Assembly: GCF_021117275.1 (NCBI RefSeq)
Contig: NZ_CP088245.1
Location: forward strand, 4,404,001 to 4,468,000
From: Metabacillus sp. B2-18
GTDB lineage: Bacteria > Bacillota > Bacilli > Bacillales > Bacillaceae
DNA length: 64,000 nucleotides
Reading direction: 5' to 3'
This document shows, piece after piece, positions 37,476 through 47,556 of this stretch. Within the stretch, counting starts at the first letter, position 1. Each line of letters begins with the position of its first letter. A program made the position numbers and the translations under genes. A model generated the notes under the pieces. That model worked only from the letters and a program-made list of their open reading frames with translations. It was not told the DNA's origin and did no database searches.

Positions 37476-38651
37476 TTAATTTAGTAATAATTTTCGTCCT
37501 TCTTCTGCAGACTTATATGCAGCATAAGTCACTTTAATAGTGTCGTATGCCAACTTAAATCCTGACTTTGGTTCTCTATCGTAGTATATTGCTTCCATAA
37601 AATCCTGCATTTGATCTGTGTATCCACGAATGATTTCATCAGCGATAAATGGTTTATTCCACCCTGTTTTGGAGGGAAGCATTTCAGAAAGATAGACGTT
37701 GTCCAATCCGTCCTCATCTATAAAGTATGTTGTCATTAAATCATTCATTGTTAAATTGCAATTTATATTTGCGTCATTACAATAGAGTTCTACATAGTTT
37801 TTACTACCACCAAGACAGACATCCGTAGCTATTACTACAGCCTTTGAGCCGTCTGAGAAATTAACAATAACAGTACCATTATCCTCAACATCATTAGGAC
37901 GTGCTGCAATATGTCTATGTTCATATTCAGTTAATGTTGGTGTTATTCTTCCCATATCAGCGAGAACACTCTCTACAAAAATCTCAACACCGCGTGCCTC
38001 GGCTTCTTGTTGCTTAAGCCATAATACTGCAGATAGAGGGTGTGAACCAGTTCGCAGAAATGTTCCGCCTCCAGTTTTAGACCATTCACCTGCTACAGGT
38101 GAGCTAGAACCTTTAAGACTTTCCTCGCCTTTCATGTAGAGAATTTTACTTTTTTTAGCAACAATAATTTCAGCTGCCTTCACTACAGCCGGTGCATAGA
38201 CAAAATTTTCTGCGTACATAAACTTTTTATCAGATGAATCGATAATACTTTTCAGGTTTTCAATAGATTCAATGAGCTTGTCATACATATCTGATTTTGA
38301 GACGTTATCACCTACTGGTGCTTTGGTATTTTCATCACCAAAGTAACCCGTTAACGGTTTTTCACATATAACATGCTTTCCTGACTTTATAGTTTTTATT
38401 ACCATTTCTTCATGTACATAGGGTGGTGTACAAATATCAATCACATCAATCTCAGGATCATTTAACAAGTCATCAAAATCATAAGATGCATTTTCAAACC
38501 CATATTTCTCTTTTGCTGGTAATAATTGTTCTGAACGCCGTGCAACAATTGTTTTAAATCGCAGTGGAATACCGCTTACCCGTTGTAAGGCATGCATATG
38601 GAGTTCAGTAGCTCGTCCAGCTCCAACCATGCCAACTACAATTTTCTTCAT
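37476..38651 (-). CDS. Gfo/Idh/MocA family oxidoreductase
   Basis: 391 residues: Rossmann NAD site VGAGRATELHMHAL at the N-terminus, the EKPLTG motif (catalytic Lys region) near residue 100 and a C-terminal alpha/beta domain. Dehydrogenases of this family act on sugars and inositols. It sits between the methyltransferase and the acyl ligase in one orientation, so it is probably a glycan-precursor tailoring enzyme. One of three members of this family in the island. Confidence 0.85.
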   Translation of the reverse strand: MKKIVVGMVGAGRATELHMHALQRVSGIPLRFKTIVARRSEQLLPAKEKYGFENASYDFDDLLNDPEIDVIDICTPPYVHEEMVIKTIKSGKHVICEKPLTGYFGDENTKAPVGDNVSKSDMYDKLIESIENLKSIIDSSDKKFMYAENFVYAPAVVKAAEIIVAKKSKILYMKGEESLKGSSSPVAGEWSKTGGGTFLRTGSHPLSAVLWLKQQEAEARGVEIFVESVLADMGRITPTLTEYEHRHIAARPNDVEDNGTVIVNFSDGSKAVVIATDVCLGGSKNYVELYCNDANINCNLTMNDLMTTYFIDEDGLDNVYLSEMLPSKTGWNKPFIADEIIRGYTDQMQDFMEAIYYDREPKSGFKLAYDTIKVTYAAYKSAEEGRKLLLN

Positions 38652-38748
38652 TCTATCTCTCCTAATAAACCTTAATTATATTAAGTTTTCTCCTACTGTT
38701 TGATTTGAAATCAATCAAAAATTCCCATAATATAAGATACATTAACTC

Positions 38749-39887
38749 TTATTCGGGAATTGCGTAACAAACAGTTTCGGCATCAACCATGTCAGTATAA
38801 TGTCGAACAAACAATTTATAACCTGGATACAAATGTTTTATAAGTAGTGGAAGCTTATAATAATCCTCCAAACTATGGTAAAGACAAATTGCCAGGACTG
38901 GATTGTATTTCTTTATAATTTGACTTGCGCCTGTTAATGCCATCTCTTCGGCTCCTTCATCCCCATTTTCAGAAAAGTTACTCGTTCTTTCACAAGATTA
39001 TCTAAGGTATCTGCTGCCACAGAAATCTCCCCCATTTCAGAGATATGCCCTGCAGTTTGTGAAGGTTGAAATTTCAAAACTGTTTTCTCACTCCAACATG
39101 CCACATTATATGTCTCAACATCTTTATATTTATTGCCAATAATTTTATGATTTAACTTCCTATATGTATCCTCATCAGCCTCAATAGCAATATATTTTTT
39201 ATAATTCCCTTCAGTTAATTTAATAAAAGTTTCTAATGTATCTCCATCGAAACTACCACAATCACAGAATACTTCACTTTTCGTTAATTGAATAATTTCT
39301 TTATCAAAATATTGTTCAATCGTAGGGTCCGCAATTCCCTCTAAATAGCTATTGTCCAATGAGATCTTAGAGTTTAAAATTCCTAAAAAAACATCCTTTG
39401 AACGCTGATCTGATAAATAATCGTACACTTTTTCATAGCTTTCAAAATTGGAATGTATTATGTTAAATGGGGTTTCCTCTTGGAAATCAAAATAATCTTT
39501 TGCCAACCCAAATCCTCTGATGTCAATAATGTCTTGATCAACACCAAGCGAAATTAGCTGATTTTTTATTTCAACTAGATACTGGCTCGCAACTATAATG
39601 TTCATATCTGTTTTTCCCCGTACTTTTTGAAGGACTTCATTCGGAGACAAAACTAAAATTCCATTCTTGTTTGTTCCCCATCTAGTCTCATTATTATCAA
39701 CAAAAAATTCCACTTTGTTTATAACACCGTATTCTTCCAGAAACTTATATACTAAATCCCCACCATTTCCAGTTCCCCATATAATTATCTTTTTTTTGTA
39801 TTTTAGTTTATCAGCATAAGCTTTTGAATTTGCTTTATATTGATCTTCCTTTAATAATATATTTCGAAAATCACTCGAGCTTTTCAT
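38749..39887 (-). pseudogene. FkbM-type methyltransferase, frameshifted
   Basis: The first part (39887 down to about 38955) has an N-terminal NAD-like region (IIIWGTGNGGDLVYKF), then the SAM site CDCGSFDGDTLETF. Near 38955-38962 the frame leaves the expected K-x-D-x-EGAE motif (it reads KMGMKEPKRWH and stops), while another frame resumes with EGAEEMALTGASQIIKKYNP and runs to 38749. A single missing G would join them. So this is one gene with a one-base lesion: a real disruption, a phase switch, or a sequencing error in the G run. Start chosen at 39887 (AAGGAG eight bases upstream). FkbM proteins O-methylate sugars, so loss would remove a methyl group from the glycan. Confidence 0.8.
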
Positions 39888-39917
39888 TATGATAACTCCT
39901 TTCAATTACAAACTTTA

Positions 39918-40976
39918 TTATGGCCTATCTCTTATTTCATTCGGTCTATCCTGATCACCATCAGCTTTAAAAAACAAAGTACCTTCATGCTTATAATGAG
40001 CCCATATCTCTGCATTTTCGCGAACAAATGGTTCAAAATAATTAGGAATAATATTAGAGTCTTGTTCTATTCTTAGTGAAAATCCAGCTCTAAATATGTA
40101 ATCTTCATCAAAGCCGAGTGTATAGAAATCAATGTATTCATAACCGTTATTCTTTAACATTCCTTCCAATGCTCTTCCTAAACCAGCAAAAAGTTTTTGA
40201 TTACCGATATAATCAACTATTCTTAGTACCTTACTACCATTACACTCTACTGATCTTGTCATCATCAAAGCTCCAACCAACCCGTTTGAATCTCGCAGAG
40301 CATACACCTTATACTTATAATAAGGATGGTTAAAATACCTTTTGTTAATATACCAATAATCTTTATAAGGAATTGAATCAATACTCTCTAAATCAAATTC
40401 TCTCTTCACATCATTTATAGAAAGTAACTCAACAATAGTTGTATCTTGTACTTTAAACAGATGACCTTTATTATTCTTATCTTTAATTACAGCTATCTTG
40501 TATTCACCAATTTCATTATTCAAAAGATAATATTGCTTCATCATGGCCACTTTATCTCCAAAAAACATCCTTCTTAATGGGACTGTTGTATTGAGGTTAG
40601 CTCCATTGCCAATTTGAGTGCGGCAACCAGTTAAAGTAAATACTCTTTTTGCCAGTTCAACTCCTAAGAACGGAATATTTTCGCGACTGTCAACGACTTT
40701 CCACATACTTCCCCATATGTCTTTCTTATTTACATCTGTTGTTTTAGAGCAATTTAGAAAGCCAAATATTCCTTCAATAAACCCAGTATTTCTATCAATA
40801 GCTATGACAAAGTTAACCTGATTACCATCAACAAACTCATACTCAAACAGTTTTCTATCCAGAGCAAGTATATGACCCTTTCTCCAAAATTCATTAATAA
40901 AGCTCATTATTTTTTCAATTTCTGAATACTTTGCAAGTCTGATTTCATATCTTTCATCATACTTATTAATAGTCAT
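39918..40976 (-). CDS. GNAT-like acyltransferase, island tailoring enzyme
   Basis: 352 residues, soluble. The pattern suggests two GNAT-like halves: EIRLAKYSEIEKIMSFINEF near the N-terminus and LVGALMMTRSV... with GLGRALEGMLKNNGYEYIDF in the second half. The end KADGDQDRPNE recurs in proteins of sugar-modification loci, as far as I recall. AAAGGACC precedes the ATG. It would transfer an acyl group from CoA or a carrier protein to an amino sugar; the adjacent ligase and carrier protein fit. The specific product is not known. Confidence 0.65.
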   Translation of the reverse strand: MTINKYDERYEIRLAKYSEIEKIMSFINEFWRKGHILALDRKLFEYEFVDGNQVNFVIAIDRNTGFIEGIFGFLNCSKTTDVNKKDIWGSMWKVVDSRENIPFLGVELAKRVFTLTGCRTQIGNGANLNTTVPLRRMFFGDKVAMMKQYYLLNNEIGEYKIAVIKDKNNKGHLFKVQDTTIVELLSINDVKREFDLESIDSIPYKDYWYINKRYFNHPYYKYKVYALRDSNGLVGALMMTRSVECNGSKVLRIVDYIGNQKLFAGLGRALEGMLKNNGYEYIDFYTLGFDEDYIFRAGFSLRIEQDSNIIPNYFEPFVRENAEIWAHYKHEGTLFFKADGDQDRPNEIRDRP

Positions 40977-41259
40977 TCGGTCCTTTCTAGGCTTACCTTT
41001 ATCATCTAAGATAAATATTAGCTTTACCTCTCATAAATTAAGGGTATTTTCTGTACAAATACTTTATGGAAAACAGAATAGAGCATAGAATTATCCACTC
41101 TAAGTTCATATTTAATATCTCTATCAAATAAAAAATATTCTCTAATTACTTATACTATTAAATTAAGTTTTAAATATAGGTAATCCATAGGAAAAATCCA
41201 CTTCTATAATTCCACTTTCAAAATACACTTTATATTTTAAATTTTTGTTTAGATTCTCA
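40977..41259. other. AT-rich gap, nothing recognised
   Basis: Very AT-rich stretch between the GNAT gene and the hydrolase pseudogene. No ORF with a ribosome site and no hairpin with a T run was seen. Confidence 0.5.
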
Positions 41260-42046
41260 TTAAGTTATGCTCAAGGCATAAGAAAAAGGTTCTAAGAAGT
41301 CAGCATTTAGACCCTGACCATTTGAGTTATATTTCACATTATCAACATCTTCCTTTTTAACAAGAATAAAATCAAAGTTAACCATACTCTCTATGACTCG
41401 TTTCTTTCAATATGGTTGACTAATTCATCATGATCTCCTTGAAATACTAGGATTTGTGTTTTCCCATTGTAATCTATATATAACGTTTTTAAATGTAAAT
41501 CTTTTTTATTACTTATTATTTTTTTAGCTAATTAATCGAATTCAATGGCGAGAAATGAGTAACCTATTCCTTGAGTTAAAATTCGATTACGAGTTAAATA
41601 TAATGGCTCTATCAAAGCTGACGATAATATACGAAAATAAATTAGTTACTAATCTATAGCATAAATGCAATAGATACGCTCCATGAGAATGACCATAACC
41701 AATAACTCGGTTAGAAACGTATTTTATATTATTATCATTTAAGAGTAATTTATCGCTCTAAAATACTTATAATATCAACTGCCTGCATATAGCTCATATC
41801 ATTAAGTTCTTCTATATTTCCATCCAATATATCAACTACTGGTAAAGGTCCGCAAATACTTGCCTCATTTTTTTATAGACTTTTTAATCAATATTACCAC
41901 CGAATCCTGGTACAAAGATTACCAAAACTGTCCTTTCATTTACACCATTTTGAGGAGTAGAAAACTCTATTTGTAGTTCTCAATTAGAACTACTACCTGT
42001 ATATATATTATGATGCTGGAATAGCAATACTATGGTGTTCAGACAT
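41260..42046 (-). pseudogene. Decayed alpha/beta-hydrolase (DUF2920-like) gene
   Basis: Conceptual minus-strand translation, with several stops and frame changes, gives a connected protein: ATG at 42046 (GGAGGG upstream), then VLVIFVPGFGGNID, the nucleophile elbow GYGHSHGAYLLHL, GIGYSFLAIEFD-stop-LAKK, QILVFQGDHDELVNHIER (acid and histidine region) and an ending FLEPFSYALSIT with TAA at 41260. In-frame stops follow NID, YQ and EFD, and one frameshift precedes the last 40 codons. This fits the DUF2920 family found beside flagellar glycosylation genes in Campylobacter, although the exact family is from memory. Confidence 0.8.
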
Positions 42047-42074
42047 TAATTCTTGTCCCTCCTCACTATCTGCG

Positions 42075-42824
42075 TTATTTAATATTTCTCCTTACTTCCC
42101 CAAGTAATGGATAATTTTCAAACAAGTGCTTTCCGATCACTTCCATTAGTTCAAAATCATTCTCATGATCCAGGTCTAGTACAGCTGTATCCATCATCTT
42201 AATTACATCACATGTTCCTTCAAATAACCCTTTACCACTTACTAAGAATTCGGGAGAGTATGCATATAACGAGGCATTCATGTCATATATCTCTGGGGCC
42301 TCTTGCCTAGAATTAAATGAAGAATTTATTACACGTACATATCCATTTTCTGTTCTTTTAACCATGTTAAAGTATGGATTTCTTCTTGAATTTGTAACAG
42401 AAAATACAACATCTACCTGTGTATTCACCTTATGTTTGATTAAGTTTTCTACATCTAATGAAGTTCTTAGTGGAGACGTTATATCTAAATCTATAACCAT
42501 ATCATAGTTAACTGATTTTCTTTGTTTCATTATTTCTAAACTCTTTGCTATTACTTCTAATTTAGGTGTATTATCTAACCCTAAAGATGCTTCTCTTTCA
42601 ATTACATCAATTTTTAAGGTACGATAGTCTTTAATCAATTTTATTAATTCAGCGCTATCTGTATTTAAAACAATATCACTAGAAATTTGAGGATTTTTCT
42701 GTCTATATAAATCAATTGCAGAAATCGTATAATACGGCAAGGGAAAGCCTAAAAACTCTTTCAGATTTTTATTCTTTATTCCTTTTGACCCAGCTCGACC
42801 ACATATGGTAAATAGGATTTTCAT
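42075..42824 (-). CDS. CMP-nonulosonate cytidylyltransferase (LegF/NeuA-like)
   Basis: 249 residues of the cytidylyltransferase family: ICGRAGSKGIKNKNLKEF (nucleotide-binding start), DMVIDLDITSPLRTSLDVENL (the D-x-x-SP-R signature) and the C-terminal DLDHENDFEL motif. It would activate the finished nonulosonic acid with CTP for transfer by the Maf enzymes. It overlaps the upstream oxidoreductase stop (TAATG). Whether the sugar is legionaminic acid or neuraminic acid depends on the rest of the operon, which favours legionaminic acid. Confidence 0.87.
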   Translation of the reverse strand: MKILFTICGRAGSKGIKNKNLKEFLGFPLPYYTISAIDLYRQKNPQISSDIVLNTDSAELIKLIKDYRTLKIDVIEREASLGLDNTPKLEVIAKSLEIMKQRKSVNYDMVIDLDITSPLRTSLDVENLIKHKVNTQVDVVFSVTNSRRNPYFNMVKRTENGYVRVINSSFNSRQEAPEIYDMNASLYAYSPEFLVSGKGLFEGTCDVIKMMDTAVLDLDHENDFELMEVIGKHLFENYPLLGEVRRNIK

Positions 42825-43774
42825 TAAAATGTTCCATCCTTTGCTATCTTAAGAGTCTGTAGTGCCATTCTTAAATCATTATCGTTTTCTTTTTTGCCTT
42901 CTATTACGTTAAAGAAATGAGCCATTTCCTTTAACTGATAATCATTTCTCGTTTCATTGAACGATAACTTTCTCCCACTACTTAAAAAACGAACTTCACT
43001 TTTTAGTAAATCACCGACTATTGTTTCTTCCTCAGTAAAAAGTTGAATTTCTCTTATAGGCTCTCGACCGAAGTAATCCAAATGAACTTCCACAGCCATT
43101 TTCTGATATTTTCCTATATAAATGGATAAATCATCACTATTTATTTCTAAATTTGAGTATTTCCCTCTTATATTTAACACTTGCTCTGGTAGCCCAAATA
43201 AATAATTAATGTAGTCCCACTCATGGATTAAATCAATAGAAACACCTCCACCTTGCTCTTTTATAGCACTATAGGTTACTCTATAATCTACATGAGGTCT
43301 CCAAGCAGGAAGATAACTTGAGCATATGACTCTAGCACAGTAAACTTTCTTCAAATCATACTCATTCTTTAGGTATTCAATTACATTGGTATATCTCAAT
43401 GGACAAGCAACATAATAGATACCTTCCTCCTTTAATGGAAGATCATCTAACGAAAGATCCGTTCGGTCAAATACAGGTTTCTCAATAAACATATGTTTTG
43501 TTTTAGATGAAAAACGTTTTATTGTGTCAAAATGAAGATGAGTTGGATTGGTTACATATATAATATCGTAATAATTTTGTACATTTTCATAGTCATAGTA
43601 GATTTTGTTTATTATTTTTTCTATCTCTTCATCCATTTCTTTTCCTGTTCTACTACTTCTGAACAAATCAATACTATACGTAATGTTTCTTTCTTCCAAC
43701 ACTCTTTTAATATTAAAGATATGTCTACACCCTATGGACCCTAAACCAATAACTGCAATATTATAATGCTTCAT
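42824..43774 (-). CDS. Gfo/Idh/MocA oxidoreductase
   Basis: 316 residues from the ATG at 43774, which follows the previous stop by one base. NAD site IAVIGLGSIGCRHIFNI, KPVF (Lys region) and EWDYINYLFG in the C-terminal domain. It is the second of two adjacent related oxidoreductases in the sugar operon. Homologues of this type (such as PtmA/PtmF-region genes in Campylobacter) modify nonulosonic acids or their precursors; the exact step is unknown. Confidence 0.85.
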   Translation of the reverse strand: MKHYNIAVIGLGSIGCRHIFNIKRVLEERNITYSIDLFRSSRTGKEMDEEIEKIINKIYYDYENVQNYYDIIYVTNPTHLHFDTIKRFSSKTKHMFIEKPVFDRTDLSLDDLPLKEEGIYYVACPLRYTNVIEYLKNEYDLKKVYCARVICSSYLPAWRPHVDYRVTYSAIKEQGGGVSIDLIHEWDYINYLFGLPEQVLNIRGKYSNLEINSDDLSIYIGKYQKMAVEVHLDYFGREPIREIQLFTEEETIVGDLLKSEVRFLSSGRKLSFNETRNDYQLKEMAHFFNVIEGKKENDNDLRMALQTLKIAKDGTF

Positions 43775-43775
43775 T

Positions 43776-44753
43776 TCATGCCTCAATCATGTCAATTAAT
43801 TTTAAGATTTCTCTGTCCTTCTCAAAAGAATAGATTGGTTTCTTTTGATTATTCACTGATTCAAAAAATGCAGTTATTTCATTGTAATATGCATTTTCAA
43901 CAACAAAATGACTATAGTTTTCTAATTGATCTATTTCTTTATAGAGGTCGATCACAACATCGACTTTTTTTTCATAATCATAGACTTTTAAACCTTGCGG
44001 AGAGCCATTCCAAGAAAGATATAATTGTTCTCCAAATACCTCTAGGTTCCTAACGGCCTTCCTTGATACAACATCAACTGCCAGTGTCCCCTTGTGACCG
44101 GAAGTATGTTCTACAATTGCTAAAAAATGATCATTGTAATTAATCGTTAAAGAACTATTTTTCCCTTTCACTACTTCTACATTAGTAATGTCTCCGAATA
44201 CATCGACTAACCAGGGAAGCTCAATAGCAAAAATTTCTCTACAACCATTTGTACGTTTGTCTCCAACGAAAAAGTCGTTATAATGCTCCCAAGGATGCCA
44301 ATCAGGTAAGTATTGGCCAACATGATATGTATAATTATGTAAGCCATTTGATTCTTGTACCAAACTTTTAATCTTCTTTATTTCCTCTCTATACAAAAAT
44401 GTAGATGATATAAATAAAACTAAGTCCTTTTTTTTAGCCAAATTAATATTTCTCTCATATCCATCATGAACTAAGTTCAGTTCAGTAAACACATGAATAT
44501 CTTGATTTAAACAATCAGTAATAATTGTATGGTGTGATAAAGGAGAGGTACATACAAATGCATAATTAATCTTATTTTCATTTAACAGGTCAGTTAATGT
44601 ATTAAAAGTTTCAATACCATGAACTTCATTTGTTTCCTTCCTACGTTCTTCACTTTTATCCACACCGAATATCTGCATTGTTTGATTATATCTTTGTAAT
44701 AATCGTATTCTTCTCTTTCCCATGGAACCTAACCCAATTACAACTACTTTCAA
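43776..44753 (-). CDS. Gfo/Idh/MocA oxidoreductase
   Basis: 325 residues with the NAD site VVVIGLGSMGKRRIRLLQRY and a C-terminal Gfo-type domain. It starts one base before legG ends and is translationally coupled to the next oxidoreductase. The usual EKP motif appears as TELNLVHDG, so the catalytic Lys may be missing or displaced; this member may be non-catalytic or work with its neighbour as a heteromer. Confidence 0.8.
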   Translation of the reverse strand: MKVVVIGLGSMGKRRIRLLQRYNQTMQIFGVDKSEERRKETNEVHGIETFNTLTDLLNENKINYAFVCTSPLSHHTIITDCLNQDIHVFTELNLVHDGYERNINLAKKKDLVLFISSTFLYREEIKKIKSLVQESNGLHNYTYHVGQYLPDWHPWEHYNDFFVGDKRTNGCREIFAIELPWLVDVFGDITNVEVVKGKNSSLTINYNDHFLAIVEHTSGHKGTLAVDVVSRKAVRNLEVFGEQLYLSWNGSPQGLKVYDYEKKVDVVIDLYKEIDQLENYSHFVVENAYYNEITAFFESVNNQKKPIYSFEKDREILKLIDMIEA

Positions 44754-45920
44754 TTATTTCATCTCACAATCATAGAATTTCTTTTGTAATGTAATTTTTT
44801 CGTTCAATAAGAATTCCCCTATATTTAATACTACCTGGTCCGATGTGTTTCCGTCCCCATATGGATTTACGGTTTCGGCAGCTATTCTCCTGAAGTTTTC
44901 ACTTAAAGCCAATCTTATTGATTTCTCTATTTCCTTAGCTTCGGGCTTACAGTTTATTATGCTAGTTGCCTGCAGCCTACCCTTTTGACGATCTCCAATA
45001 TTCACAGTAGGTATTTTAAATGAAGGTGCCTCAATAAGACCACTAGATGAGTTACCGATTACTAAATTACAGAACCTTAACGCACTTAAATATCTAGTCA
45101 GGCCTAGAGAGGTAAACGCTACTGCATGGTCGTTTTCATTAACATAATCGTCTATCATTTTATTAATAATACGGCCATCTGTATCAGCATTTGCTTTCGT
45201 AAAGATAAGACTCATGTTTTTAAAGCTTTTACATGCTTCAAGCAGGGACTCAAACTGTTCTTCTGAACGATTGTTTTCTAATGTTGTTGGATGAAAAGTG
45301 ACTATGGCATATGGCTTGTCTAGTTTAAAATTAAGTGCATGTTCTAACTCATACTTTTTCATTAACTCCACGTTTAAAATATTCTCTATTCCTATTGCAC
45401 CGACACAAAATACTCGATCTGGATGCTCTCCGAGCTGAATCACACGTTCCCTATATTCTTCAGTACTTGTAAAATGCAAATAACTCAGTTTAGTAATTGC
45501 ATGGCGGATAGACTCGTCAGTTGCACCTTCTGTTTTCTCTCCTCCATATAAATGAGCTATTGGAATTCTCTGATTCATCGCTGCAATACAAACAGCTAAG
45601 GTCTCATATCGATCACCAAGTACAATAAGCAAGTCTGGTTTTAACCGTTCAAAATAATCCGCAAACCCAACCATTGCTAATCCCATAGATTTAGAAATAG
45701 ATGAAGGAGTGTCTGAACTTAAAAGCATTTCTATCTTTTCATCAATAACGATACCATCCTGCTCGATTTCTTTATATGTTAAACCGAACTCAGGTGATAA
45801 ATGTGCTCCAGTTACCACAACCCTTACATCAAATTCCTTCAAGATATTCAGTTTTTCAATTATAGGCTTTAATAAGCCATACTCTGCTCTAGTGGCGGTG
45901 AGTATGCTGATTTTTTTCAT
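44754..45920 (-). CDS. UDP/GDP-sugar 2-epimerase, hydrolysing (LegG/NeuC-like)
   Basis: 388 residues of the NeuC/WecB fold: ILTATRAEYGLLKPI at the start, GDRYETLAVCIAAMNQRIPIAHLYGGE and GNSSSGLIEAPSFKIPTVNIGDRQKGR near the C-terminus. It removes the nucleotide and epimerises the sugar at C2, giving the 2,4-diacetamido-mannose-type substrate of the synthase. Its ATG overlaps the synthase stop (ATGA). Confidence 0.9.
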   Translation of the reverse strand: MKKISILTATRAEYGLLKPIIEKLNILKEFDVRVVVTGAHLSPEFGLTYKEIEQDGIVIDEKIEMLLSSDTPSSISKSMGLAMVGFADYFERLKPDLLIVLGDRYETLAVCIAAMNQRIPIAHLYGGEKTEGATDESIRHAITKLSYLHFTSTEEYRERVIQLGEHPDRVFCVGAIGIENILNVELMKKYELEHALNFKLDKPYAIVTFHPTTLENNRSEEQFESLLEACKSFKNMSLIFTKANADTDGRIINKMIDDYVNENDHAVAFTSLGLTRYLSALRFCNLVIGNSSSGLIEAPSFKIPTVNIGDRQKGRLQATSIINCKPEAKEIEKSIRLALSENFRRIAAETVNPYGDGNTSDQVVLNIGEFLLNEKITLQKKFYDCEMK

Positions 45921-46912
45921 AGATCGATCAACTCATCTTCTTCAAAATCCCTATTAGCTATATTTCCAATTACTTCAAACCATTTCATAGGGCTTATACC
46001 ATTTCCCGGCCTTTTTACTGTTATGTTTTCTTCAGTGAATGCTTCACCTTTCTTAATGCATCTATTTGCAACGATACTCTTTCTAGCAATCACTATATTT
46101 TTCAATTCTGAACCAGCAGGAATTTTGTTTCCATCACCTATCGCAACCTCAGTATTCCTTATTGCATTTACCATCTCTTTTAACTCAATTGGTTCTAGAC
46201 TTGCCTTATGATCGGGACCTTCCATTTTTCTGTTAAGAGTAAAATGCTTCTCAATTACAGTTGCCCCTCTTGCAACTGCTGCAATAGATATGTGAATTCC
46301 CTTAGTATGATCAGAATAACCAACTGGAACATTTAACTCCTGTTTTATTGTATTCATGGCACTCAGGTTAACATCAACATATGGTGTCGGATACTCTGTT
46401 GTACAATGTAAGACCGTTATCTCCCCAGCTCCATATTTAACAAGTACTTCTAGAGCATCTTTAATTTCCTCCATAGTACTCATTCCTGTTGAAAGAATAA
46501 TTGGCTTATTTAACTTTGCTATTTTTATTAAATATGGAAGGTTTGTAATCTCTCCTGATGGAATCTTCCACCTTTTCATATTTAAACTACTTAAAAAATC
46601 TATGCTATCAAAATCAAAACCTGTGGATAAAAACTCAATATCTTTGGACCGACAATAATTATTTAATTCAATAAACTCTTCAAATGATAGCTCCAATTTT
46701 TTTAGCATCTCTAACTGACTTTCATTAGCTGCTGTGTTTTGTTGTTGATATTCTGCCTTTTTTGCATTTTTAGATACTATATTCTTTGAAACAAATGTTT
46801 GAAACTTTATACAATCTGCACCTGCAGCCTTTGCACTGTCTACCATTTCTTTCGCTATTTCTATACTTCCGTTGTGGTTCACACCAGCTTCTGCAATTAT
46901 GTATACACTCAC
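45917..46912 (-). CDS. Nonulosonic acid synthase (LegI/NeuB-like)
   Basis: 331 residues if started at the GTG at 46912 (AGGAGG ten bases upstream); the TTG at 46921 lies too close to that site. TIM barrel with EAGVNHNGSIEIAKEMVDSA, STGMSTMEEI, CTTEYPTP and GYSDHT, and a C-terminal SAF antifreeze-like domain (about 270-331). It condenses the 6-deoxy-mannose derivative with phosphoenolpyruvate. The precise sugar cannot be fixed from this protein alone. Confidence 0.9.
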   Translation of the reverse strand: MSVYIIAEAGVNHNGSIEIAKEMVDSAKAAGADCIKFQTFVSKNIVSKNAKKAEYQQQNTAANESQLEMLKKLELSFEEFIELNNYCRSKDIEFLSTGFDFDSIDFLSSLNMKRWKIPSGEITNLPYLIKIAKLNKPIILSTGMSTMEEIKDALEVLVKYGAGEITVLHCTTEYPTPYVDVNLSAMNTIKQELNVPVGYSDHTKGIHISIAAVARGATVIEKHFTLNRKMEGPDHKASLEPIELKEMVNAIRNTEVAIGDGNKIPAGSELKNIVIARKSIVANRCIKKGEAFTEENITVKRPGNGISPMKWFEVIGNIANRDFEEDELIDL

Positions 46913-46917
46913 ATCCC

Positions 46918-47556
46918 TCAAACCTCCTTACAAGGGCTACCAAATGCTTCCTTACTATCTCCAATATCCTTTAACACGATACTTCCCATACCTATCATAG
47001 TATGTGAGCCAATTTTAATCTGTTGCTTTATTACACTATTTGCTCCAATATGTGTTTCTCTTCCAACTTGCACATTCCCACACATCACGGTTCCAGGAGC
47101 AATATGTGTAAATTCTCCTACTATACAATCATGTTCTATAATGGAAGCAGTATTAATTATTGCCCCATTATGAATAGTTGCCCCTGCATTAATCACTGCT
47201 TTTTTACCAATAAAAATTCCGTTACCCAACTGAACATCGTTACTAATAATTGCTGTAGGATCGATAATATTAGGAATAGTAAATCCGATATCTTCTAAAG
47301 TATTATACAAATTAATTCTTCTACTTGTTTTTCCTATACTACCTAAAGAAACAAAAGCGTGTTTATACCCTCCTTTGTACAGCTGGGGTAAATCTTTGTC
47401 AGTTCCTATAACGGAAGCAGATAGTACCTTCTTATTTAAAAATTCTTTTAGATCTACCACACCGATCTCAGAATACTGGTTTGTTAATAATAGAGTGTCT
47501 AATACTGATTTACAATGTCCGCCCCCACCAACTAAAATTATTTTTTTATTCATCAT
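46918..47556 (-). CDS. LegH/NeuD/PglD-type sugar N-acetyltransferase
   Basis: 212 residues: N-terminal Rossmann-like part (VGGGGHCKSVLDTL) and a C-terminal left-handed beta-helix of hexapeptide repeats (NGIFIGKKAVINAGATIHNG through GSHTMIGMGSIVLKDI). Active-site-type His in IEHDCIVGEF. In legionaminic acid pathways it acetylates the 4-amino sugar made by LegC. Overlaps the preceding gene by 11 bases. Confidence 0.87.
   Translation of the reverse strand: MMNKKIILVGGGGHCKSVLDTLLLTNQYSEIGVVDLKEFLNKKVLSASVIGTDKDLPQLYKGGYKHAFVSLGSIGKTSRRINLYNTLEDIGFTIPNIIDPTAIISNDVQLGNGIFIGKKAVINAGATIHNGAIINTASIIEHDCIVGEFTHIAPGTVMCGNVQVGRETHIGANSVIKQQIKIGSHTMIGMGSIVLKDIGDSKEAFGSPCKEV

Noticed and set aside
46799..47173. 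124-codon plus-strand frame over legH and legI
   Set aside because: Antisense to two assigned genes.
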